Shown piece after piece: positions 16,443 through 24,069 of a stretch of 64,000 nucleotides of DNA. The notes under the pieces were generated by a model. It saw only the letters and a program-made list of their open reading frames with translations, made no database searches and was not told where the DNA came from. Each line of letters begins with the position of its first letter. The stretch's first letter is position 1. Source of the stretch: JACKNG01 sp040220855 (GTDB lineage: Bacteria; Pseudomonadota; Gammaproteobacteria; Ga0077536); contig JAVJVZ010000055.1 of assembly GCA_040220855.1 (NCBI GenBank), positions 1 to 64,000 on the forward strand. The letters are read 5' to 3'. The position numbers and the translations under genes are program-made.

Positions 16443-18815
16443 CTACGCCGCGACGGCGTAAAGGGCGTGCTCGAGGTCACGGATAGCGGTGCGGTAGGCG
16501 GCTTTTCCACCGAAGAGCTGGACGATTTCGATCGGCGTGCCGAAGTCCCGCAGGGGGTCAACCTTTAGTATCTCCATCGACTCGACGCTCTGTATGCCGT
16601 TGTCGGTGTATTTGGTGAGCAAGGCTTCCAGCACGGCGCGGGCCTTGTCGCCATACTTGCCGAAGACATCGCGCTTCTTCACGCCGTCGGCGCGTTCCCT
16701 GCGCGTGAGCGGCGGCTGGTCGTAGGCGATGTGGCAGATGAGGTCGAAGGCGTCGTAGTCGCGGCCAACTTGTTCGGCCAGTTCGTCAAGGAAGAGCCCC
16801 TGGGCGGCCAGCTCCTCGATCAGGGCCTTCTTCTGGTCGGCCGCGTTCCAGGTGGAGAGGAAGTCGTTAAGGGTCGCGAAAGACTTGTGCACCGTCTTGC
16901 GGGAGTAGTCGGTGAGCGATTCGGTAATAAGGCGGCCATCGGCATCGAGGTATTGCACGCGCTCGGTGGCGACGCTCACTTCGACGTCATCGACGTAGTA
17001 ACGCCGCGGCGCGCCGGGCTCTTCTCCGCCGGGGCCAACGGGTGGCGGCGGATCGCCGAGAGTGCCGCCCGGCGGCTCCTCCGCACCGGGTTGCGGTGAG
17101 TCGTCCGGCGGTACCACCGGCTCATCTGGCCCGGGCTCGTAGATCTGAACCGGATCGCCATCGAAGTCGGGGTCGGCGAACAGCGTCGTCGCTTGTTTGA
17201 AGTCCATGATCGTGAAGAAGAACTTGTCGTAGTCTTCGTTGATGCGCGTGCCGCGGCCGATGATCTGCTTGAACTCGGTCATGCTGTTGATGCGCTTGTC
17301 GAGCACGATCAGGTGGCAGGTCTGAGCATCGACGCCGGTGGACATGAGTTGCGAGGTGGTCGCGATAACGGGGTAAGTCGACTCGGGATCGATGAAGTTG
17401 TCGAGCTGCGCCTTGCCCTCGTTGTTGTCGCCGGTGATGCGCATGACGTACTTGCTGTTCTCGGCGGCCAGATCCGGATTGGCGTTGACCAGCGCCTGAC
17501 GCATGCGCTCGGCATGGTCGATGTTCTCGCAGAAAACAATCGTCTTGGCGTAACGGTTGGTGGCCCTGAGAAATTCCGTGATCTTCTCGGCCACGCGCTC
17601 GGTACGCCGTTCGAGCACGAGGTTGCGATCCATGTCCCGTACATTGTATTCACGGTCCTCGATCTCGAAGCCGTACTTGTCGAGCTTGCCTGCTTCGGGC
17701 CGCCAGCCGTCGAGGTCCTTGTCGAGGCCGATGCGCACAACCTTGTAGGGCGCGAGGAAGCCGTCGTTGATGCCCTGGCGCAGAGAGTACGTGTAAATGG
17801 GCTCGCCGAAATACTCGATATTCGAAACCTCCCGGGTTTCCTTCGGCGTAGCGGTGAGCCCGATCTGCGTGGCCGAGGCAAAGTATTCGAGAACCTGCCG
17901 CCAGGCGGCGTCGGCGGCGGCGCTACCCCGATGGCATTCGTCGACGATGATCAGATCGAAGAAGTCCGGCGAGAACTGCTTGTAGATGTTGCTCGCCTCC
18001 TCTGTGCCGGTGACGGCCTGATAGAGGCAGAGGTAAATCTCGTAGGACTTATCGACGGTGCGGTTCGTTATCTTGGTCATGGCCTGACCAAAGGGCTTAA
18101 AATCGTTGGTCTTGGTCTGGTCGGCGAGGATGTTGCGGTCGACCAGGAAGAGAATGCGTTTCTTCGTGCCAGACTTCCACAGACGCCAGATGATCTGGAA
18201 GGCGGTATAGGTCTTGCCGGTACCGGTGGCCATGACGAGCAGGATGCGATCCTCGCCGCGAGCAATGGCGTCGACCGTGCGGTTGATGGCATTGACCTGG
18301 TAATAGCGGGGCTTCTTGCCGCTCCCATCGTCGTAGTAGTCGAAGGTTGCCACGGCTTGTTGCTCGGGCGTGTAGCCCTTGGCGGCACTGTAGCGTCGCC
18401 AGAGTTCGTCCGGACTCGGGAACTCGTCGAGGGGAATCTCGCGTTCTACGGGGTTCGCGCCGGCGAGGCGGTTGTGTTCGAGAAACGCGTCGCCGTTCGA
18501 ACTGTACGCGAAAGGTAGGTCGAGGGTTTCCGCGTAGTCGAGTGCCTGTTGCATCCCCGCGCCGACGCTTTGGTTGTTGTCCTTCGCTTCGATGACCGCG
18601 ATGGGGATGTTCGGCTTGTAGAACAGGATGTAGTCGGCCTTCTTGGCCTCGCCGCGCTGGACGGTCTGCCCGCGCACGATCACCCGGCCCTTCGTGAAGT
18701 AGTGCTCCTCAAGGAGCTGGGTCATGAGGTCCCAGGCGCCGTGCTTGTCCTTGTCGAGGGCCGGCGTGATGAACTTGGTGCGGATATCCGCTTCGGTAAG
18801 ATTTTTTTTGTTCAT
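16443..18815 (-). CDS. hsdR: Type I restriction enzyme endonuclease/translocase subunit HsdR
   Basis: The product has 790 residues from ATG 18815; a TTG at 18848 would add 11. The N-terminal nuclease domain shows ADYILFYKPN and IAVIEAKDN (PD-(D/E)XK). The SF2 motor has Walker A MATGTGKTYTAF, motif II IVDECHRGSA and motif VI QIIGRGTRINED. A proline-rich stretch (about residues 555-600) precedes the C-terminal EcoEI-like helical domain. HsdR translocates unmodified DNA and cuts at a distance. The gene heads the defence operon; upstream 18849-19106 shows no gene. Eight consecutive A residues follow the start region (codons 2-5). Confidence 0.94.
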   Translation of the reverse strand: MNKKNLTEADIRTKFITPALDKDKHGAWDLMTQLLEEHYFTKGRVIVRGQTVQRGEAKKADYILFYKPNIPIAVIEAKDNNQSVGAGMQQALDYAETLDLPFAYSSNGDAFLEHNRLAGANPVEREIPLDEFPSPDELWRRYSAAKGYTPEQQAVATFDYYDDGSGKKPRYYQVNAINRTVDAIARGEDRILLVMATGTGKTYTAFQIIWRLWKSGTKKRILFLVDRNILADQTKTNDFKPFGQAMTKITNRTVDKSYEIYLCLYQAVTGTEEASNIYKQFSPDFFDLIIVDECHRGSAAADAAWRQVLEYFASATQIGLTATPKETREVSNIEYFGEPIYTYSLRQGINDGFLAPYKVVRIGLDKDLDGWRPEAGKLDKYGFEIEDREYNVRDMDRNLVLERRTERVAEKITEFLRATNRYAKTIVFCENIDHAERMRQALVNANPDLAAENSKYVMRITGDNNEGKAQLDNFIDPESTYPVIATTSQLMSTGVDAQTCHLIVLDKRINSMTEFKQIIGRGTRINEDYDKFFFTIMDFKQATTLFADPDFDGDPVQIYEPGPDEPVVPPDDSPQPGAEEPPGGTLGDPPPPVGPGGEEPGAPRRYYVDDVEVSVATERVQYLDADGRLITESLTDYSRKTVHKSFATLNDFLSTWNAADQKKALIEELAAQGLFLDELAEQVGRDYDAFDLICHIAYDQPPLTRRERADGVKKRDVFGKYGDKARAVLEALLTKYTDNGIQSVESMEILKVDPLRDFGTPIEIVQLFGGKAAYRTAIRDLEHALYAVAA

Positions 18816-19106
18816 GCGACTGTCATGAATGTAGCTGCTGGCGTTCAAGGAAAATCGCCACCGCCTCGAACCAGTTCGTTCAACGTACCCGATCGGCTTC
18901 CTTCACCGAGCCCTGACAGAAAACCTCACTTCCCAGACTTACGTCGCGGTTGACCTACCGGTAGGGCCGCCTTCGGGGCTTTCGAGGCTCTGGACATGCT
19001 TCGAACTTTTGGACATCGCGCATCTTCGTGATGAGGCGGCTGCAAACACCTCGGGGCTGGAACTATCGCGAGTCCATGATCCAGCGACCCGCATCGGTCC
19101 GACAAT

Positions 19107-19640
19107 TCAAGCGGACCATAATCGGGGAGCCGGATCCGCCGTAAGCTTCGTGTAACGCGTCGTATGCTGAATGCTGTGTCGCCCAAGATACTGCTAGATC
19201 GCATGTCTAGCGAGTCCTCCCCATTCGTGACCTTGAACCCGCAGGCGTGGCGCAGCATGTGAGGACGGACCGGGAAACCCAGCTCCGCTGCTTTGCCCGC
19301 ACGGGCGGCCAGTTTGCGGACTGTCGAAGTCATGGGTGGTCGGGCTCGTGCGATCACGAGCACATACGAGATCTATCGATTCTCGCGCGCCAGGCGTTGC
19401 AGCGCGCAGATCTCGGAGGCACGCACGGGGAGCGCGCTATGGAGTCCACCCTTGGTTCGGCTGTCACGCAGGGAACCCTGTTTGAGGTCGAGCTGGTCCC
19501 AGCGCAGCGCCACGAGCTCGGCCACGCGGAGCAGGTGGCGATAAGCGAGCAGAATTGGCGTTCGATCTTGGAGACCGTGTCGACCCAAGTGGCCGGCGGC
19601 GTGGATGAGGCGCTCGAACGGTAATAAGAAACCCGCCGAA
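19107..19640 (-). pseudogene. Decayed tyrosine recombinase (integrase)
   Basis: Reading the minus strand, an integrase core is recognisable: HLGRHGLQDRTPILLAYRH, then LLRVAELVALRWDQLDL, later RPHMLRHACGFKVTN, and finally YLGRHSIQHTTRYTKL in a different frame. These cover the Arg, His-x-x-Arg and Tyr active-site boxes. The copy is broken. Its N-terminus is missing at the terminator near 19640, a frameshift lies between the HxxR and Tyr boxes, and an in-frame TAG (about 19200) stands where a Gln codon is expected. It lies at the end of the island opposite the tRNA-Arg and is probably the remnant of the element that brought in the defence operon. Confidence 0.8.
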
Positions 19641-19650
19641 GCGGGTTTCT
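19627..19650 (-). terminator. Intrinsic terminator of the first VPLPA-CTERM gene
   Basis: On the minus strand AGAAACCCGC and GCGGGTTTCT form a perfect 10-bp stem with a TTCG tetraloop, followed by TATTA. It lies 20 nt after the stop at 19671 and is the clearest rho-independent terminator in the window. Confidence 0.85.
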
Positions 19651-19670
19651 GTCACGATGGGGGGCGGTTT

Positions 19671-20909
19671 CTAGTGCTTTCGACGGGCGTAGCCAAGGCC
19701 CGCCACCGCGCAGGCTGCCATTAGAGGGAGCGTTGCGGGCAGTGGAACCGGGCTCATTGTGAAGGACGCCATGTCGTCCGAAAACGCAAGTTGGAGCGGG
19801 AACGCTAGCGGATCTTGCGAATCCGCTAGCGGGCTAATCCCGCGGATCTCGAATGCGCTTACACCTCCGTCCCGCACGGCGTTGAAGTTAACGCTTTCGC
19901 CAGGCCCGAAAACACCTACCAGGATGCCATCTACAAAAACCTTGAAGTCGCCGTCGTATCCGCTCGGGAAATTCAAAATGTCTGTGAAAGTAGCTCCGTC
20001 AAGCATTTGGAATACAAACCCACTTGTCAACGGTGGGTCAACCCAGGTTCCGGTAGGCGTCCTCGGGAGGCAGAATGCGCCTGTTACCGAGCCGCAGATC
20101 TCTGCTAGCTCCGGATCTATCGGCTGCCCATCTTGAGGGTCGAATGGCAACAGAGGGTTACTCTGGTCGAAGCCTGGGGCGGTAAGAACCTCCGAATCGA
20201 AAACTAAGGACATGGCACCTGACCAACTGGTATTCCCAAATTCGTTGCCTCCAGTCTGCCTGGGAATACTGACAATGCCGACCGCGGTGTATGCGCCGGG
20301 TTGAAGAGTTCCGCCCACTGGGCCGCCGCCTGCTTGTCGGTATATTCGTAGGTTACTGAGGCGGTTGAACGTTATCGGTTCGGCAGTCCAATCCTCCCAT
20401 CGAGTCACGGTAGACGAGAAGCTAGTAATGTTTCGCCCCCACAGTGGAGCTTGCTCGGATACCCCTTCAATTCGGAAATCCACGTTGAGCGTTAGTTGGG
20501 CCTGCGCACTTGACGTTCGCACTCCTGGAATTTGTTGGCTTACGATCCCTTCCCGGGGCAGCGAAGTGCTGAGAGAGAATGGAGCGTTGACGATGGAGGT
20601 GCCGTCGAAAGCGCCAAGCGCCGTGACATTGGCCGTGGCCGTACCTGGTTCCCAGGAGTAACTGTCAGACACCCTCGATCGAGTGACAGATGCGCTTGCA
20701 CTGTTATTCAGGTCAACATCTAAGCCAGCGCCGAGTTCCGAAAAATCGCTCGCAAAATTGTCTCTATCCGCCGATGTCGTATTGCTTACGGATGCGAATG
20801 CGAGGCTCTCGAAAAAAGCTCTCTCCAAAATCAGAGCTGCTGAAGCGCCATCGGCGATAAGTGCGGCCGCGGCGAAGAAGGCGCACGAACGTGCAATAAA
20901 GCGGATCAT
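19671..20909 (-). CDS. VPLPA-CTERM exosortase-sorted secreted protein
   Basis: The product has 412 residues. The ATG at 20909 follows a strong GGAGGG site. It begins with a signal peptide (MIRFIARSCAFFAAAALIAD, cleavage probably after the Ala-rich stretch). It ends with VPLPATLPLMAACAVAGLG plus YARRKH: the VPLPA motif, a hydrophobic helix and a basic tail that define exosortase targets. The body is low in Lys, rich in Ser/Thr/Asn/Gly and beta-rich, with no enzyme motif I recognise. It is probably a secreted or exopolysaccharide-associated surface protein. No exosortase gene is in the window, so sorting must use a distant enzyme. Codon use is less GC-biased than the flanking core genes. Confidence 0.85.
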   Translation of the reverse strand: MIRFIARSCAFFAAAALIADGASAALILERAFFESLAFASVSNTTSADRDNFASDFSELGAGLDVDLNNSASASVTRSRVSDSYSWEPGTATANVTALGAFDGTSIVNAPFSLSTSLPREGIVSQQIPGVRTSSAQAQLTLNVDFRIEGVSEQAPLWGRNITSFSSTVTRWEDWTAEPITFNRLSNLRIYRQAGGGPVGGTLQPGAYTAVGIVSIPRQTGGNEFGNTSWSGAMSLVFDSEVLTAPGFDQSNPLLPFDPQDGQPIDPELAEICGSVTGAFCLPRTPTGTWVDPPLTSGFVFQMLDGATFTDILNFPSGYDGDFKVFVDGILVGVFGPGESVNFNAVRDGGVSAFEIRGISPLADSQDPLAFPLQLAFSDDMASFTMSPVPLPATLPLMAACAVAGLGYARRKH

Positions 20910-21042
20910 CAGGTTCCCTCCCTACGGCGCGAACATTGCGCTCAGATCAACTGTCGACATCGGCACAGACTCTACCATCGGGCTGCAAGGCTCTCAAACG
21001 CTCCACGAGTCCGCTTTCTGAGATCCTTTACACCCGGGGAGA

Positions 21043-21093
21043 CGGGTGTCAGGTCTTGCTTCTTGCCTTGGCGGTGTCGAACGGCAAGACCTG
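21043..21093 (+). repeat. Palindromic repeat family, copy B
   Basis: CAGGTCTTGC (21050-21059) and GCAAGACCTG (21084-21093) form a perfect 10-bp inverted repeat around a 24-nt loop. The shared core is at 21053-21067. The first 39 bases equal copy A. The surrounding 20910-21248 spacer between the two VPLPA genes shows nothing else. Confidence 0.85.
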
Positions 21094-21248
21094 CTATCGG
21101 GGTCCCGAGTACGGTCATCCGTGCCCGGCGACATTCAACGGCAGGCCGGGGTGGCAGGTCCGGAACGGGCACGTTCCCGCAGGGGGATATCTCCGCGACA
21201 ACGCGCCCGGCCAGTAGCGGCCGATCGTGACACGCGCACCGCGAACAA

Positions 21249-21800
21249 TCAGTCCCGCTTGTACAACCGCCCCATGACCAGTGTCCCGACCGCGAACAAC
21301 GGCAGCGCGGCAGGCAGCGGCACCGGCGCGATGCTGTCGACGTGGATGCGAACGTTCATGCCGCCGACGCCGAACTGTGGATTGCTGTTGTCACCGTAGG
21401 CGTAGATGCTCACCTGCGTGCTGTTCCGGATGGGAACCGCGAAGGCATCGGGTGTGGAATCACCGGCGATCGCGGCCAGCCACGCGGAACGCAAGCTGGC
21501 GAACGCGCTTGCTTCGTCCGCGAAGCTGCCGCCGACGAACGGGAAGGCCGGCTCCCCCGCCTCTTCCACACTGAAGCTCGCGTGCCAGGCATCGACGTTT
21601 CCGTCGCGGTCTCCATCGTAACCGGATGCTCCGCTGACCGGTTCGACGTATAGGACGCTACCCGGTCCGAACACGCCCGTGCCATCGAGGACCGCGGGGC
21701 CGAAAACGAAGGTCGTGCTTGGTATGAAGAAGTCGATCGCAGCCGCTCCCGCGTTGCCGCAAGCGAGAAGCGACGCCAGGAGGAAGAGGATGATCCGCAT
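21249..21800 (-). CDS. Second VPLPA-CTERM secreted protein
   Basis: The product has 183 residues from the ATG at 21800, which has GGAGG 6 nt upstream; the longer frame to 21842 lacks this. A signal peptide (MRIILFLLASLLACGNAGA) precedes a compact domain. The C-terminus is VPLPAALPLFAVGTLVMG followed by RLYKRD, again an exosortase-type sorting signal. The central region (SVLYVEPVSGASGYDGDRDG) is acidic and Gly-rich. Function unknown. It lies between repeat copies B and C and is unrelated in body sequence to the first VPLPA protein. Confidence 0.83.
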   Translation of the reverse strand: MRIILFLLASLLACGNAGAAAIDFFIPSTTFVFGPAVLDGTGVFGPGSVLYVEPVSGASGYDGDRDGNVDAWHASFSVEEAGEPAFPFVGGSFADEASAFASLRSAWLAAIAGDSTPDAFAVPIRNSTQVSIYAYGDNSNPQFGVGGMNVRIHVDSIAPVPLPAALPLFAVGTLVMGRLYKRD

Positions 21801-21908
21801 GGTCGACCTCCGGATACCGGGATGGCTGCAGTCCGATGGCACTCCCGGACCCTGCGGAAATGCATTGCGGGCGTGTTACAGAATGTGCCGGAGGGGTGGC
21901 CGTTCGGG

Positions 21909-21962
21909 CGTATTGAGGGTGTTAGGGCGCGTATTGAGGGTGTCAAATCGTATTGAGGGTGT
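21909..21962 (+). repeat. Three near-tandem copies of a 14-nt motif
   Basis: CGTATTGAGGGTGT occurs at 21909-21922, 21930-21943 and 21949-21962, with spacings of 21 and 19 nt. The third copy runs directly into palindromic repeat copy C. Confidence 0.85.
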
Positions 21963-22013
21963 CAGGTCTTGCTTCTTGCCGTGGTGACGTCAATTGGCAA
22001 AACCTGAACACCG
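21958..22013 (+). repeat. Palindromic repeat family, copy C
   Basis: The left arm GGTGTCAGGTCTTGC (21958-21972) faces an imperfect right arm GGCAAAACCTGAACACC (21996-22013 region). The core GTCTTGCTTCTTGCC is at 21966-21980. It lies 75 nt beyond the stop of the RiPP precursor gene. Confidence 0.82.
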
Positions 22014-22087
22014 TGTTCACGCCATGTTCGATGCAGGTGTGCTTAACGGCCCGTAAGCAGCCTCCTGCTAGCGTGCCCCCAGGCGGT

Positions 22088-22486
22088 TCACCATTGCCGC
22101 CCGGCGCGGGTACCCTGCACGATGGTGCCCACACCAACACCGACGGCGCCGACTGCCGCGACCGCGCTCACGACCGCTGCGCCGGCGGCAACCCCAGCGA
22201 TGAATGCCGCGCCGCCCGCAACCGCCTCGAGCTGCTCGTCAGTCAGTTCCTCCTGGACGCTCTTTGCCGGGATCAGCAAGACCACTTCGCCAGGTTCTTC
22301 CACCGTCACACGGACGTCGATGTTGTCGAAGAAGCTGATGTCGAGGCCATATTCCTCGGCAAGCGCGGCTTTCGGATCCTGCAGCAGGCTGGCACGGAAC
22401 TCGTCGTCCTGCACTGACTGCAGCGCAACTTCCTGCTTGAGACGGTAAATCCGTTCGGCGATCTCATTCACTTTGATTTCCGGCAC
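22088..22486 (-). CDS. NHLP-family RiPP precursor peptide (orphan)
   Basis: The product has 132 residues from a GTG at 22486 with AGGAG 6 nt upstream; a longer in-frame reading to 22735 has no such site. The leader (1-92) resembles the nitrile-hydratase-alpha-like NHLP family: IAERIYRLKQEVALQ..., DDEFRASLLQDPKAAL, VEEPGEVVLLIP, then LTDEQLEAVAGG, a double-Gly cleavage site. The predicted core (93-132) is Ala/Gly/Val-rich, hydrophobic, without Cys and with one Ser and two Thr, ending in RAGRQW. No maturase, C39 peptidase-transporter or SagB-like gene is nearby. Repeat copies C and D bracket the gene. The core could be a pore-forming bacteriocin-like peptide. Leader family is well supported; product and activity are unknown. 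Confidence 0.82.
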   Translation of the reverse strand: MPEIKVNEIAERIYRLKQEVALQSVQDDEFRASLLQDPKAALAEEYGLDISFFDNIDVRVTVEEPGEVVLLIPAKSVQEELTDEQLEAVAGGAAFIAGVAAGAAVVSAVAAVGAVGVGVGTIVQGTRAGRQW

Positions 22487-22693
22487 GACACACTCCTTTT
22501 CGTTCGTATTGTCGTTATGGCCATACCACCGGATTACCCGCGCCGCGCAGCCTGCGCGCTCGGGCTCCCCGGTATCCGGGCAGGTGACGTCCGAAGTGCA
22601 TCCCGTGCGTCGATTCAACCCGCCCGGCGAGTGTATCCCTGAAGTCGCAGGACAAGTAGCCCCCGGATAGCGATCGTTCTGCGGTCGCTGACG

Positions 22694-22745
22694 GTGTCCG
22701 GTCTTGCTTCTTGCCGTGGGGGTGTCAAATGGCAAGACCTGACAC
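22694..22745 (+). repeat. Palindromic repeat family, copy D
   Basis: GTGTCCGGTCTTGC (22694-22707) pairs with GCAAGACCTGACAC (22732-22745) with one mismatch over 14 bp; the loop is 24 nt. The core is at 22701-22715. It lies in the 22487-22908 spacer between the divergent RiPP precursor and EamA genes, where nothing else is evident. Confidence 0.85.
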
Positions 22746-22908
22746 TACGTGCTCGCTACGTGCTCGTCCTGCGCTGAGCGCAGCAGGCAGCGCGCGACAT
22801 CCTTATACTGTCGCCGCAGTTCGGCATGACGTTTCTCCCTCCCGGGTTCTCGTGCGATTGTCCGCAGCAGACGGCGTACACACGCACGCGGCTTGCAGGA
22901 CACAGGCG

Positions 22909-23820
22909 ATGATCAGTTCGGTCAATGACGAGCGTCCGCGGGCGCCGGCGCGCGATCCGCTGGCGCGGATGGCGCCGCCGGTCTTCGTGATGATCTGGGC
23001 GACTGGCTTCATCGTCGCGCGCCTTGTTGCGCCCGACGCCGAACCGCTGACGTTCCTGTCGGTACGCTACGGGCTCGTCATCGCGGTGCTCGCGCTCGCC
23101 GCATTCGCTGTCGGCGCCGCCTGGCCGCGGACCCTGGCGGGCTGGCGCGACGGGCTTGTCGCCGGCATGCTGCTGCATGGCGCCTATGTCGGCGGTGTGT
23201 TCTGGGCCGTCGCCCACGGCCTGCCGGCGGGCATCGCCGCGCTGGTGGCCGGACTGCAGCCGTTGATCACGGCCGTGCTGGTGATCCCGCTCCTCGGCGA
23301 ACGCGTCCCGCGCCGACGCTGGCTCGGCATCCTCGTCGGTTTCTCGGGCGCGCTGCTCGTGATCCTGCCGCGCCTCGGCGCCGGCACGGGTGCGGCAATC
23401 CCGCTGGTTCCGCTCGGCATTGCCCTGCTCGGCGTCGTCGGCATGACGCTCGGGACCATCTGGCAGAAACGCACGGCGGGCGCGGTCGACCTGCGCACCA
23501 ACACCGTGGTGCAGTACTGCGGCGCGCTCGCCGCGACCCTGCCTGTCGCCCTCCTGTTCGAAGAAGGGCGCATCGCCTACACCATACCCGTAGTGGTCGG
23601 CCTCGCCTGGGCCGTGTTCGGCCTCTCGATTGGCGCGATCTCGCTGCTCCTCGTCCTCATCCGCCGCGGCGCGGTGGCCGGGGTCGCCTCGCTGCTGTTC
23701 TTGGTCCCGCCGTGCTCCGCGGTGATGGCCTACGTGCTGTTCGGGGAGACCCTGGCGCCGGTGCAGATGCTCGGCATGGCGATCGCCGCCGCCGGCGTCG
23801 CGGTGGCGAGCCGCGGCTGA
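22909..23820 (+). CDS. EamA/DMT-superfamily transporter
   Basis: The product has 303 residues from the ATG at 22909. It has ten hydrophobic segments in two halves, each an EamA repeat; landmarks are APPVFVMIWATGFIVARL near the start and FLVPPCSAVMAYVLFGE near residue 265. These are inner-membrane exporters of metabolites such as amino acids; the substrate cannot be inferred. It could export a product of its neighbours, but divergence from the RiPP gene and flanking repeats argue against a shared transcript. Confidence 0.85.
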   Translation: MISSVNDERPRAPARDPLARMAPPVFVMIWATGFIVARLVAPDAEPLTFLSVRYGLVIAVLALAAFAVGAAWPRTLAGWRDGLVAGMLLHGAYVGGVFWAVAHGLPAGIAALVAGLQPLITAVLVIPLLGERVPRRRWLGILVGFSGALLVILPRLGAGTGAAIPLVPLGIALLGVVGMTLGTIWQKRTAGAVDLRTNTVVQYCGALAATLPVALLFEEGRIAYTIPVVVGLAWAVFGLSIGAISLLLVLIRRGAVAGVASLLFLVPPCSAVMAYVLFGETLAPVQMLGMAIAAAGVAVASRG

Positions 23821-23996
23821 GGCGCTGCCGGTGAAGCCGCCGCCTCCCCAGGTTGCCGGGCCGGCGCGATGCCGATACATACCGCACATGCTGGCGGCAC
23901 GCGCTCCGATGATCCTGCTCGCTACCGGCTTGCGGCGCGCTTTGTACCAGGGTCGTAGCGCGCGCTGAGGGACACGGGCCGCTCAGCGGACAGAGA

Positions 23997-24043
23997 GTGT
24001 CTTGCTTCTTGCCGTCGCGGTTTCAGATGGCAAGCAGTGACAC
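23997..24043 (+). repeat. Palindromic repeat family, copy E (shortened)
   Basis: The left arm GTGTCTTGC lacks the CAGGT part of the other copies. The right side is GCAAG-CAGT-GACAC (24030-24043). The core GTCTTGCTTCTTGCC is intact at 23999-24013. The copy lies in the 250-bp gap after the EamA gene. Confidence 0.78.
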
Positions 24044-24069
24044 AGTGCTCCCCGTGCGCCACCGTTCCG

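Noticed and set aside
19000..19660. Duplicate of the tRNA-Arg 3' end as attR
   Set aside because: No match to the last 20 bases of the tRNA could be seen around the integrase remnant.
21043..24043. Integron attC sites and gene cassettes
   Set aside because: The repeats lack an evident attC core pattern and no integron integrase is present; kept only as a cassette-like observation.
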